Origin: Pseudomonas siliginis
Lineage (GTDB): Bacteria; Pseudomonadota; Gammaproteobacteria; Pseudomonadales; Pseudomonadaceae
Direction: 5' to 3'
Assembly (NCBI RefSeq): GCF_019145195.1
Contig: NZ_JAHSTW010000003.1
Span: 407,969-471,968 of the forward strand
Length of the DNA: 64,000 nucleotides
Position numbers and translations under genes: made by a program. Positions 8,455 through 15,677 of the stretch are shown here, piece after piece (position 1 is the first letter of the stretch; each line of letters starts with the position of its first letter). The notes beneath the pieces were generated by a model that saw nothing but the letters and a program-made list of their open reading frames with translations, did no database searches and was not told where the DNA came from.

Positions 8455-8661
8455 TCAGCTGGCCTTACGTGATTTCCATACGGGCTTTTCTGATTCAAAT
8501 GCGCCGACGGCGGTGACCGCCATCGCGGTGACGCTCGGCCAGCCGTTCACTTTAATCGTATGGCGGACGCCGTTCTTTTTCAGGTTGAGGATCTGTCCTG
8601 CTTTGGTCCGCGCGCCGGTGAGCTCGCAAACCTCCTCGTGAGATAGAAACTGGATGGTCAT
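8455..8661 (-). CDS. DUF4224-domain protein, candidate excisionase
   Basis: A 68-residue protein whose start (TIQFLSHEEVCELTGARTKA) is the DUF4224 signature: a short helix-turn-helix-like domain often placed just upstream of phage integrases. It then has GVRHTIKVNGWPSVT. I chose the ATG at 8661 because GGAG precedes it and its homologue at 63118 starts at the same residue. It probably acts as recombination directionality factor or regulator of int; this is inferred from position. Confidence 0.8.
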   Translation of the reverse strand: MTIQFLSHEEVCELTGARTKAGQILNLKKNGVRHTIKVNGWPSVTAMAVTAVGAFESEKPVWKSRKAS

Positions 8662-8697
8662 GTGATGCTCCATGCCGCGCGTGGCGGCAGAAGGTGG

Positions 8698-8925
8698 TTA
8701 TTCGGTTGGGTCGACAACGCTGTGCGAGATGGAAACCGTCTTGCGATCGGCGGCTCCGAGATAGATCTGGCTCATGACGTCGTCGTGCTGGACGGCCACT
8801 GTGTCGGTGGCGCATTCGTCATCGCCGAGTTCTGATAACGCTAATCGGCGAACCTGCAAGAGGTCGACCCCGTCAGGCACTTCAAAAACGGTCGCGACTG
8901 AGGTTGTGATCATGATCACGGGCAT
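8698..8925 (-). CDS. Hypothetical phage protein (75 aa)
   Basis: A short protein starting PVIMITTSVATVFEVPDGVD with an acidic middle. The ATG at 8925 has GAGGAA upstream and is preferred over a start 24 bases earlier. It is the next gene in the leftward early operon after the frameshifted DUF2591-like gene. I do not recognise the family. Confidence 0.6.
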   Translation of the reverse strand: MPVIMITTSVATVFEVPDGVDLLQVRRLALSELGDDECATDTVAVQHDDVMSQIYLGAADRKTVSISHSVVDPTE

Positions 8926-8973
8926 ACGAATTCCTCGCCCGCCGTACACCGGCAGGTTGTTGAGTGGTTGGGG

Positions 8974-9292
8974 TTATTGCCGGATCAGCTCGGCGGGGAC
9001 TTTCACCGCGGCGCCGCGCTTGGCGAATACCACGGCGCGGAACACTGCGATGGTTCTGGTTTCGCCGGGCTGGCGGTTGAACGGGTCGCTTGTCATGTCG
9101 GCCAGCACAAGGGTGCAGGTGGCCAGCGTCGACCCAGACGCCGTACTTCGTGATCAGTTGCTCGGCGTCGGGCAGGGCGAAGAGATCCAGCTGGCCGGCG
9201 ACAGGCTGCTGATCACCCTCGATCGCGTTGATCGCCCAGTCCAGCGCCGGGCCGGTCAGTTCCTCGGTGCGGACGCTGACCATGCGGTTCAT
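8974..9292 (-). pseudogene. DUF2591 (NinX-like) gene broken by a frameshift
   Basis: The first frame gives VSVRTEELTGPALDWAINAI, then LITKYGVWVDA, the start of a DUF2591-type phage protein. The family-like ending (TCTLVLADMTSDPFNRQPG ... AAVKVPAELIRQ, stop at 8974) is in another frame. The break falls near 9120-9135. If read through in the first frame the product has an unrelated Arg-rich tail. It may be a true mutation or a sequencing error. The start overlaps the methyltransferase stop (ATGA), so it was part of the operon. Confidence 0.65.
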
Positions 9293-9771
9293 GGTGCCGG
9301 CCGCTTCATGAACGTGATCCAGTGCGTTTTTTCGCGCTTGCCTGACTTGTGGCCAAACAGCGGCTTTTCATCGGTAAGCGCAAGCAGCTCGCTGACCGTC
9401 ACCTGGGTCTCGTTCCACTTAAATATCAGAACGCCTTCGGATTCCAGCACCCGGAAACACTCGGCGAAACCCTGTCGAATGTCCTCGCGCCAGTCGGCGG
9501 TCAGCATGCCGTACTTGGCCCGCATCCAGCTGTCGACCCCGGCGCGGGTCAGGTGCGGCGGGTCGAATACCACCAGGCGGAAGGTTGAGGCCTCGAAGGG
9601 CAATTTCCGGAAATCCATCAGCACATCCGGCTCAACTTTCAACACCCGACCATCGCAAAGCAGGTGCTGCTCGTCACGGATGTCGCCGAAAAGCGCGCGC
9701 TGGTCCTGCTTGTCAAACCACATCATTCGGCTGGCGCTGCACGGGTCGAGGACCTTCGCTGCTGCACTCAT
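9289..9771 (-). CDS. Phage SAM-dependent methyltransferase-like protein
   Basis: The 160-residue protein has a Rossmann-like methyltransferase core with the DPPH motif (FRLVVFDPPHLTRAG near residue 70), which resembles the catalytic (N/D)PP(Y/F/H) of amino-methyltransferases, and a C-terminal strand (GVLIFKWNETQVTVSELLAL). An obvious SAM-binding FxGxG motif is absent or divergent. It may modify phage or host DNA, as similar small methyltransferases in prophage early regions do. The ATG at 9771 shares one base with the stop of the preceding 17-codon frame. Confidence 0.72.
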   Translation of the reverse strand: MSAAAKVLDPCSASRMMWFDKQDQRALFGDIRDEQHLLCDGRVLKVEPDVLMDFRKLPFEASTFRLVVFDPPHLTRAGVDSWMRAKYGMLTADWREDIRQGFAECFRVLESEGVLIFKWNETQVTVSELLALTDEKPLFGHKSGKREKTHWITFMKRPAP

Positions 9772-9824
9772 CACCGCGGCCCCTTGTAGCAGTACACGTA
9801 GGCGAACCAGGCGAGGGCGATCAT
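9771..9824 (-). CDS. 17-residue coupled micro-ORF
   Basis: The frame MIALAWFAYVYCYKGPR starts in an ATGA overlap with the gene upstream and ends in a TGATG overlap with the methyltransferase. Such exact overlaps at both ends argue for translation, at least as a coupling device. The peptide is hydrophobic and aromatic. Function unknown. Confidence 0.4.
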   Translation of the reverse strand: MIALAWFAYVYCYKGPR

Positions 9825-10189
9825 GGCGTCACCTGCGCGCCGGGGAGTTTCGGCACCGGCAATGCCCGACGACCCCAAACGCAGACTGGTCCATCTTCGT
9901 GATCGTGGATCGACAGGATGAACCAGTCTGGCTCGTCCGGCCGCTGGATTTCCCACGCCGAGCAATCGCACTGGCCGTCATCCATGTACGCATCGAAAAC
10001 CTCAAAAGGAACGTCGCTCTCCATGTAGGAGACTTTCGTTTCAATCTGGTGGCGCAGACACCATTCCTGAAACTGCGCCTCAGTGAGCTCGTCGTCGTAC
10101 TCCGAGAGGTAATCTGGATGCGACCACCAGCCGTCCTCATCGCGCTCGACCGGTAGGGGCTGGATGAACGAAAACTTTTCTTCAGACAT
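9821..10189 (-). CDS. Hypothetical acidic phage protein (122 aa)
   Basis: An acidic protein rich in Trp and Asp (RDEDGWWSHPDYLSEYDDEL; DDGQCDCSAWEIQRPDEPDW). There is no membrane segment and no motif I can assign. It seems to be the first gene of the leftward run 10189 to 7422, with a 160-base upstream gap that may hold the promoter. Confidence 0.65.
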   Translation of the reverse strand: MSEEKFSFIQPLPVERDEDGWWSHPDYLSEYDDELTEAQFQEWCLRHQIETKVSYMESDVPFEVFDAYMDDGQCDCSAWEIQRPDEPDWFILSIHDHEDGPVCVWGRRALPVPKLPGAQVTP

Positions 10190-10377
10190 GACTTCGTCCT
10201 TGCCGATATAGCGGCTGACTTTGAAGGGGGAAGGGGTAGCGATACTTGATAGGTGATCGCAGCTAAAATACTTCTACAGGCGACTGGTATTTGTATAAGA
10301 ACATGTCAAACTTCAGATAGGAGAATCGCGCTTCAAAACCAGCCTGCTGCGCCGTGCCCGCGTTTTCGAGAACCACC

Positions 10378-10647
10378 ATGACTTCGAATGACGACTTCAG
10401 ATTTCAATCGCACGCTCTTCTTGTAGAGCTCGACGCTGCGACAACCCAACTGATGATGCTGGTAGTAGCCGGCGAACTCTCAGGACGCGCTTGGGATGAA
10501 GCGTTCTCCCGGCAAAGCGCCGCTTACACCGCATGGTTGAAAGCGGCAACCGGAGTGACCGTTGACCCGATGCCGGTACTTGATGGGCGTCCACCTGATC
10601 GCGAGAACCCGACGGTAGAGTGTGGGGGTGGCTTTTTGCCTCGATAG
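10378..10647 (+). CDS. Hypothetical protein (89 aa)
   Basis: The frame begins TSNDDFRFQSHALLVELDAA and is mostly helical up to about residue 65, with a Pro-rich end. It is one of two small rightward genes between leftward early genes. I use the ATG at 10378 rather than an upstream in-frame start. The family is not recognised. Confidence 0.5.
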   Translation: MTSNDDFRFQSHALLVELDAATTQLMMLVVAGELSGRAWDEAFSRQSAAYTAWLKAATGVTVDPMPVLDGRPPDRENPTVECGGGFLPR

Positions 10648-10709
10648 GCGAAGCGGCCTATTTCGTTGAAAATCACCTTCTTGCCAACGGGTGCCTATAG
10701 GAAGAGGAC

Positions 10710-10952
10710 ATGTCCCACAGCCTGGATAGGCCGATCGCCCACGAATATCGAGGGCATCAAGTGATCATCAAATTCGACTGGGACAAGCCCAACGACGAAG
10801 CCCCTGTGAGTGCTCATGTCATTGAGGCCAGTGAGGTACCAGGTTTTGCCAACACTGTGGCCGATCTCTCTGGCCCGTGGGAGGACTATCAAAGCGCGCT
10901 GGCGGAGGCTCTTGCCACTGCTGAGCGATGGGTCGACAGTCAGTTGCCATGA
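10710..10952 (+). CDS. Hypothetical protein (80 aa)
   Basis: An AGGAAGAGG ribosome site precedes the ATG. The protein has a small beta-rich start (EYRGHQVIIKFDWDKP) and a helical end with LATAERWVDSQL. It converges on the leftward gene at 10954, one base away. Function unknown. Confidence 0.6.
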   Translation: MSHSLDRPIAHEYRGHQVIIKFDWDKPNDEAPVSAHVIEASEVPGFANTVADLSGPWEDYQSALAEALATAERWVDSQLP

Positions 10953-10953
10953 T

Positions 10954-11598
10954 TCAAGCTGCTAGCTGCTCCAGCGGTTGTTGACGCAGCGCAGCCTGTA
11001 CCGCCTCAACCACCCGGCGCAGGTAGTTGAATTCGTGATTCTCCTCGACCGCCTTGTCGCCAACCGGGTAGTGCCACTCATCTCCAAACAGCTCAGTCAG
11101 TAGCCTGTCGTGATGCCAGCACTCGTTTGGCGACTCCACGCTTCGCAGAACCTCGATGTCGTGCCAGAGTTCACGAGCCTCGTCCTTGCTCAGCTCATCC
11201 AGCTCCCAGTCATGTCCGCCAGTCTGTTGCCGGCGGCGCTGGACGATGCATTTTTTTGCGAAGGCGTGAAGGGCATTCCCGCTGAACCGCGTGCTGCTGA
11301 TACCGCGATCGAGGCAGTTCAGAACGTAGTGCCAGTCACAGTCGGCTACGAACTCGGCCACTGTGCGCGGGCCCATGCCACCCCAGTACGCGCTCCAGCT
11401 GTTGTTGCAGCAGTTGATCGTGATCTTGCCCTGGGCGGTCTGATAGCTCGGGTCGGATTCAGTAGGGCAGTCACGGCGGCCGAAGTCCTCTAGGAACACG
11501 GTGATCGGATCAAGCCGTGATGCGCCGGTGATCACCAGCGTCGTGACAGTCGAGCGCTCAACCTGCAGCGGCTCGGCCGTTTTGTTTTCTTTTGACAT
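10954..11598 (-). CDS. Hypothetical phage protein (214 aa)
   Basis: The middle part (ITINCCNNSWSAYWGGMG, then VAEFVADCDWHYVLNCLD) resembles a phage protein family seen in lambdoid early regions of enterobacteria and pseudomonads. Two parts can be separated: an N-terminal beta-rich half with the Cys-rich strand, and a C-terminal helical half. Possible nucleic acid role, but no catalytic motif is seen. Confidence 0.65.
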   Translation of the reverse strand: MSKENKTAEPLQVERSTVTTLVITGASRLDPITVFLEDFGRRDCPTESDPSYQTAQGKITINCCNNSWSAYWGGMGPRTVAEFVADCDWHYVLNCLDRGISSTRFSGNALHAFAKKCIVQRRRQQTGGHDWELDELSKDEARELWHDIEVLRSVESPNECWHHDRLLTELFGDEWHYPVGDKAVEENHEFNYLRRVVEAVQAALRQQPLEQLAA

Positions 11599-11675
11599 AG
11601 GGGTACCTGCTTTTATGGCACTGTGACATGATCAGCCAGTCCAGTATTAATTAAGACTTTGTCAAAGGATTGGAA

Positions 11676-13142
11676 ATGAACGATTTGGCTCAAGAGAACC
11701 CTATTAATAATAATGAAGCGGAGCACGTAATCAGCGGCTCTGAAGTGGCTTCAGAAGTTGAAGAGGTCGAGGGCGGAATTGAGGTTGAGATTGAGGGGCC
11801 CCCTTTGCATCTTATTGCTAGTGCTTTGAGCAGGTTTGTTCATAAGGTCCATGATATCGAAGAGTCTGCTAAAAACTGTATCCCGCAGGCGAGAAAAGCT
11901 TATATAAGACGTGCAAAAGAACTGCAAAGCACCTTTTTGTCAGCTCAGGAGGTTCTAGATAGCGATTGCTCAGCTGAAGAGAAGTTGGTTGCTGCGCGTA
12001 ATCTAAGAACAATGCTCAGACTTGCAAAAAGATTAAGTAATGATGCGACAATAGTAACTTTGGAAAGAAGTTTATTTATTGGGTTGTTCACGTGTTTTGA
12101 TAAGTTTGTTGGTGAGCTGATGGAAGGTGTTTATTCTATTCGCTCAGACCTTTTTAAGGGGGTGGGGGCCCAATTCAGTGTTTGTGATGTATTAGAGTAT
12201 CCGTCGCTTGACGAGTTTAAGTCAGCCGTTCTAGAGAAGGAAATCGAAACTGTCCGAAGAAAGAGCTATGGAGAGCAGTTTAAGGAGTTTGAAAGGAGAT
12301 TTGGTTTTGAAACGTTAACAAAGTTTGACTCATGGCCCGCGTTTATTGAAGCGTCGCAGCGTCGAAATCTGTTTACGCACTGCGACGGAGTGATCAGTCA
12401 ACAGTATCTTAAAGTTTGTATAGAGGCGGGATATAAGCCTGCTAAAGAAGATGTTGTAGGAAGTCAGTTGGAGATCGGCGCAAAATATTTTTATCAAACC
12501 TGCCACCTTGTTATGGAGGTGGGAGTAATGTTGGGTCATACAATCTGGCGTAAAATGCTGCCGGATGAACGTAGGCAAGCTGACTCAGAATTGAACTCCT
12601 TGATATATGACTACCTTCATCTGGGGCAGTACCATAAGGCAGCTGCGTTGTGTCGTTTTGCTCAGAAAATGCCGAAAATTTCTGAGGATTTAATGGATCG
12701 AATGTTTACATTGAATCATGCCATAGCTGTCCGACAGATGAATGGCGCAGCTGCTGCTAAAAAAATCCTGGAAAAAAAAGATTGGTCCGCAGTTATTTAC
12801 GACTTCCGTCTAGCACGTGCTGTGCTCGTGGAAGATTATATATCAGCTAAAGAATATATGCTGAAGATTGGCAAGGCTGGAGAGATAGTGGTCGAAGAGG
12901 CGTATCACGATTGGCCATTATTCAAAGATTTTCGAGAAACTCCCGAATTTTTAGAAGGTTATGAAGAAGTTTTTGGATATAAATATCTTTCTAAGCTTTC
13001 GGAGATTGTTAGTGATGCTCAAGTTGTAGCAGAGCAGCAGGCGGCAGAAGAAGAACAAAAAGAAAAAGAAAAAGAAAAAGATAGTGCGCTTGAAGCGGAG
13101 CTAATTATGGATGCTGATTCCGGATTTGATGATAAAAGCTAG
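11676..13142 (+). CDS. HEPN-motif protein, candidate prophage defence factor
   Basis: The 488-residue protein is encoded by DNA clearly richer in A and T than its neighbours, a sign of separate origin. It begins with an acidic low-complexity stretch (residues 1-45), continues with a helical region, and carries SQRRNLFTHCDGVISQQYL near residues 227-245. R230-N-x3-H235 is the Rx4-6H signature of HEPN ribonucleases, in the form seen in RiboL-PSP-type HEPN proteins. The C-terminal half is helical with possible TPR-like repeats, ending in a Glu/Lys-rich coil. The ATG at 11676 has AAGGA upstream. It has its own downstream terminator, so it is a self-contained cargo gene in the early region. An abortive-infection or defence role is inference. 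Confidence 0.6.
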   Translation: MNDLAQENPINNNEAEHVISGSEVASEVEEVEGGIEVEIEGPPLHLIASALSRFVHKVHDIEESAKNCIPQARKAYIRRAKELQSTFLSAQEVLDSDCSAEEKLVAARNLRTMLRLAKRLSNDATIVTLERSLFIGLFTCFDKFVGELMEGVYSIRSDLFKGVGAQFSVCDVLEYPSLDEFKSAVLEKEIETVRRKSYGEQFKEFERRFGFETLTKFDSWPAFIEASQRRNLFTHCDGVISQQYLKVCIEAGYKPAKEDVVGSQLEIGAKYFYQTCHLVMEVGVMLGHTIWRKMLPDERRQADSELNSLIYDYLHLGQYHKAAALCRFAQKMPKISEDLMDRMFTLNHAIAVRQMNGAAAAKKILEKKDWSAVIYDFRLARAVLVEDYISAKEYMLKIGKAGEIVVEEAYHDWPLFKDFRETPEFLEGYEEVFGYKYLSKLSEIVSDAQVVAEQQAAEEEQKEKEKEKDSALEAELIMDADSGFDDKS

Positions 13143-13171
13143 TTTTGTCGATCCTTAAATCTACTAATAAT

Positions 13172-13200
13172 AAAAGCCACTTTCAAAAGTGGCTTTTATT
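13172..13200 (+). terminator. Terminator after the HEPN-motif gene
   Basis: AAAAGCCACTT pairs with AAGTGGCTTTT around a 4-base loop, followed by ATTT. The stem can work in both directions. The gap from here to 13435 holds no gene I can support. Confidence 0.85.
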
Positions 13201-13435
13201 TAGCACTATTTTAATATTCATCGATTACATTTCTTTCATTGCAGTTGTCCTTCTGCATGCCTATTTAGGAAATATAGCTTTATCATACACAACTGGCCAC
13301 GTCAAGGTTGTTTCTTGCTTCCGCTCCTAATGGAGTGCCATTCTAGGCGCCCGTAATCTCTGACACGCTGATCCTCGCCGGCTGGCGTGATCCGTAGAAG
13401 TGGGGTATTTGCGTTCGGCCCGGCATGGAGCCGGA

Positions 13436-13786
13436 TTATTCGTGAAGGTGTTCGCGCTTTCCGGTGTGTTGGTAGTGCAGGTCCTGAACCGCGAGCTGCT
13501 CCTCAATCGTAAATAGCGGGTTGCAGGGGTTGCAGTGCCCGGCGATCTTGATTGCCTGATAATCGATTGAGATCGACGGGTAATCTCGTCGGCACTGAGG
13601 GCAACTGATTCCGTCCGCATTGCAGCAGGACATCGCCTCTTCCGGTTCGTCATGATTTTCCGCGCACACCGGGCAGACATAGAGCGTGTACACGGCCGGC
13701 ATACAGCATTCGCGGGCATCGTCCTCATCGTCATGGACCTCGCGGCACTCACCGCACCGGTACAGCTCTTTGATTTCTAATTTCAA
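13436..13786 (-). CDS. Zinc-ribbon phage protein (116 aa)
   Basis: Four Cys-pair knuckles are visible: CGEC near residue 11, CVCPVCAENH near 38, CPQC near 62 and CNPC near 86, together with the DDEDDARECC motif. This suggests two zinc ribbons. The start is TTG with GGAG 8 bases upstream. Such proteins occur in Pseudomonas prophage early operons; the role is unknown. Confidence 0.7.
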   Translation of the reverse strand: MKLEIKELYRCGECREVHDDEDDARECCMPAVYTLYVCPVCAENHDEPEEAMSCCNADGISCPQCRRDYPSISIDYQAIKIAGHCNPCNPLFTIEEQLAVQDLHYQHTGKREHLHE

Positions 13787-13891
13787 GGCTGATACTCCAG
13801 TCAGGCGCCGCCCTCCGTGACCGGTGGTGGCAATTTGGTTTTGGTTGGGGTATTACGGGTGATCGGCACCCGGCCGAGACAAGGAGCGATT

Positions 13892-14587
13892 ATGGAAAAA
13901 ATTGACTTGGACGGCCTGGATCCTGATTTGGAACCGGTTGCCGAAAAGGCGCATCGCCTGGCTCGCATGGGGATCAGCGCACTACCAGTGGTCGGTGGTC
14001 CGTTAATGGAGATATTCAACTCTGTTCTTGAATCGCCTTTGAATAGGCGCCGAACGGAAACAATGATCCAGATAGGCGAGGTGATAAACGATCTGATCGA
14101 AAAACACGTATTGACTGAGGAAGATCTGCAGGACAACGAGGCCTTTATCAGTACGGTTTCTGAGGTGTGCGCCATTTCGCTGCGCAACCACCAATCTGAA
14201 AAACTTGAAGCATTACGCAACGCGGTAAAAAACTCTGCCCTGCCCAGTTGTCCGTCTGATGATCACCGTCAGATGTTCCTGAATTTCGTTGACGTGTGTA
14301 CCGTTACCCATATCAAAATTTTGCACGTTTTCGATGATCCACAAGAGTGGATTAGCTCTCGAAATATGACGCCGCCTGGCTGGAGCATGGGTGCGATTTC
14401 CAGCGTATTGGAGTTCGCATTACCCGAATTGAAAGGTCATGCCGAAACTTACACCATTATCTGGAAAGATCTATTCCAGCGAGGATTGCTCACGACCGAT
14501 GGTCTCAACACGACCATGAGTAGGGACGGTATGATCGCTGGAAGAACAACCAAACTCGGGGCGGAGCTCATCAAATTTTTGAGCTAG
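13892..14587 (+). CDS. Hypothetical cargo protein (231 aa)
   Basis: The protein is helical. An N-terminal hydrophobic helix (MGISALPVVGGPLMEIFNSV, about residues 28-47) is followed by NRRRTETMIQIGEVINDL. A central block reads SLRNHQSEKLEALRNAVKNS, and the C-terminus GLLTTDGLNTTMSRDGM resembles a small winged-helix end. I believe it belongs to a widespread uncharacterised family on mobile elements, but cannot name it. The ATG at 13892 is preferred over one 75 bases upstream. It is rightward among leftward genes, which fits an inserted cargo gene. Confidence 0.6.
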   Translation: MEKIDLDGLDPDLEPVAEKAHRLARMGISALPVVGGPLMEIFNSVLESPLNRRRTETMIQIGEVINDLIEKHVLTEEDLQDNEAFISTVSEVCAISLRNHQSEKLEALRNAVKNSALPSCPSDDHRQMFLNFVDVCTVTHIKILHVFDDPQEWISSRNMTPPGWSMGAISSVLEFALPELKGHAETYTIIWKDLFQRGLLTTDGLNTTMSRDGMIAGRTTKLGAELIKFLS

Positions 14588-14900
14588 CGGCACAGTCTCC
14601 CGAGTGCCGAAGTTCTTGTTGTCGATAAGCCAGCTTCAATTTCCGCGACACGTTTTCTGGAATGACGTATTCGTGTCGCGGCGGGGTGAGCAGGGGAAGG
14701 GCACCGCGCGGGCCGAGGCCGTGCAGGTTGTGAATCATCAGCGTGATTGCCTCGCCCTGTTCCTCGATCCCGCTCCAAACCATCAGGTCAGCAAGTGCTT
14801 GGCGCGTACCGGGCAGGCAGTGCAGCCTGATTTCCTCTTCGCCGCGCTCCTTCCTCTTCGCCGCGGCTTTCGCTGAGCGATCTGCATTGCTCTTGGCCAT
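14571..14900 (-). CDS. Small phage protein with a helical DNA-binding-like core (109 aa)
   Basis: A Lys/Arg-rich start (SNADRSAKAAAKRKERGEEE) leads into IRLHCLPGTRQALADLMVWS, which resembles a ribbon-helix-helix-like fold. The 3' end overlaps the convergent gene by 17 bases. It probably belongs to the leftward early operon. Function unknown. Confidence 0.6.
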   Translation of the reverse strand: MAKSNADRSAKAAAKRKERGEEEIRLHCLPGTRQALADLMVWSGIEEQGEAITLMIHNLHGLGPRGALPLLTPPRHEYVIPENVSRKLKLAYRQQELRHSGDCAASSKI

Positions 14901-14975
14901 GGCCTACCTCTTCAATTCCGCTGGCCGGCAAGTCCAGCCAGGTCTGTCGTTTGCGTTGTTGGGTGCGAAAACGTC

Positions 14976-15438
14976 TCACGCTGCTACCTTCACCTGATGC
15001 CAGGCGCGGGCGGCGTAGAACAGCTTCGCGGCTTGGGCTTCGTCCATCGAGATCTGGTCGGGAATGGCAATCCAGCCTGACGCAACCAGATGGTTCGGGT
15101 TCGCGCTGTTGCGCAGATCCAGGTAGTAATGCTCGATCGCAACAGTCAGGCGCTCGACCGTAGATGCCCTCGGGCGAGATCTCCACCGACTTGATGTACT
15201 CGGCGCCGCGCTCGTCTCGACACATGGCGGCGATGTAGATCGTCCAGCGGTAGGAGAAATCAAATATCGCGTTGGCGATCGCCAGACTGCGGATCTGCTT
15301 GCAGCTCTTCCAGTTCGCCATGATCTGGCTGCCGCTGGGATCGATGTTCACCACCGCGACGTGGTTGGTGCGCAGCAGCGCCCGGCAGCTGCGCTCAGCC
15401 CGGGCGAACCCGTTGTTGGGTTTGCGTTTCGACTTCAT
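14976..15438 (-). pseudogene. Conserved phage gene broken by a frameshift
   Basis: The N-terminal part (KSKRKPNNGFARAERSCRAL ... SVEISPEGIY) is in one frame, and the matching C-terminal part (VERLTVAIEHYYLDLRNSAN ... GWIAIPDQISMDEAQAAKLF, ending at 14976) is in another. The switch is near 15160-15180. Together they make one protein of about 150 residues of a type I recall from Pseudomonas prophages. The first frame instead runs on into an Arg-rich tail down to 14788. The ATGA overlap with the gene upstream remains. Confidence 0.65.
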
Positions 15439-15677
15439 ATCGAGTCCGCCATTTTGCGCAGCGCTTTGCGTTCGGCCGCCGATATCGGCTTCGGCCGGCG
15501 CTTGAGGACCGTTTCAGGGTCTATTTTCTTCGAGCGGGGCGGTGGCAGCGGATTGCGTGGCGGGCTTTTCAGTTGGTCGATCCGCCCGCCGGCGGCCAGG
15601 TACTGCGCGATTCGCTCAGCGATCGATTCGGCGTCCGGCCGGTGCTGCTCGACGAGGTTGAGGTGGTTGCTGATCAT
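15435..15677 (-). CDS. Hypothetical phage protein (80 aa)
   Basis: A basic protein with a helical start (EQHRPDAESIAERIAQYLAA) and a Pro/Arg-rich middle. It overlaps both neighbours by four bases, so it is translationally coupled between exonuclease and the frameshifted gene. Its small size and basic charge would fit a DNA-associated role; this is only a guess. Confidence 0.65.
   Translation of the reverse strand: MISNHLNLVEQHRPDAESIAERIAQYLAAGGRIDQLKSPPRNPLPPPRSKKIDPETVLKRRPKPISAAERKALRKMADSI

Noticed and set aside
8774..10156. 460-codon rightward frame over the early genes
   Set aside because: The opposite strand holds several overlapping recognisable genes; the rightward product is Arg/Ser-rich shadow sequence.
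13145..13330. Hydrophobic 61-codon frame after the HEPN gene
   Set aside because: It runs through the terminator hairpin and begins with a TTG without a ribosome site.
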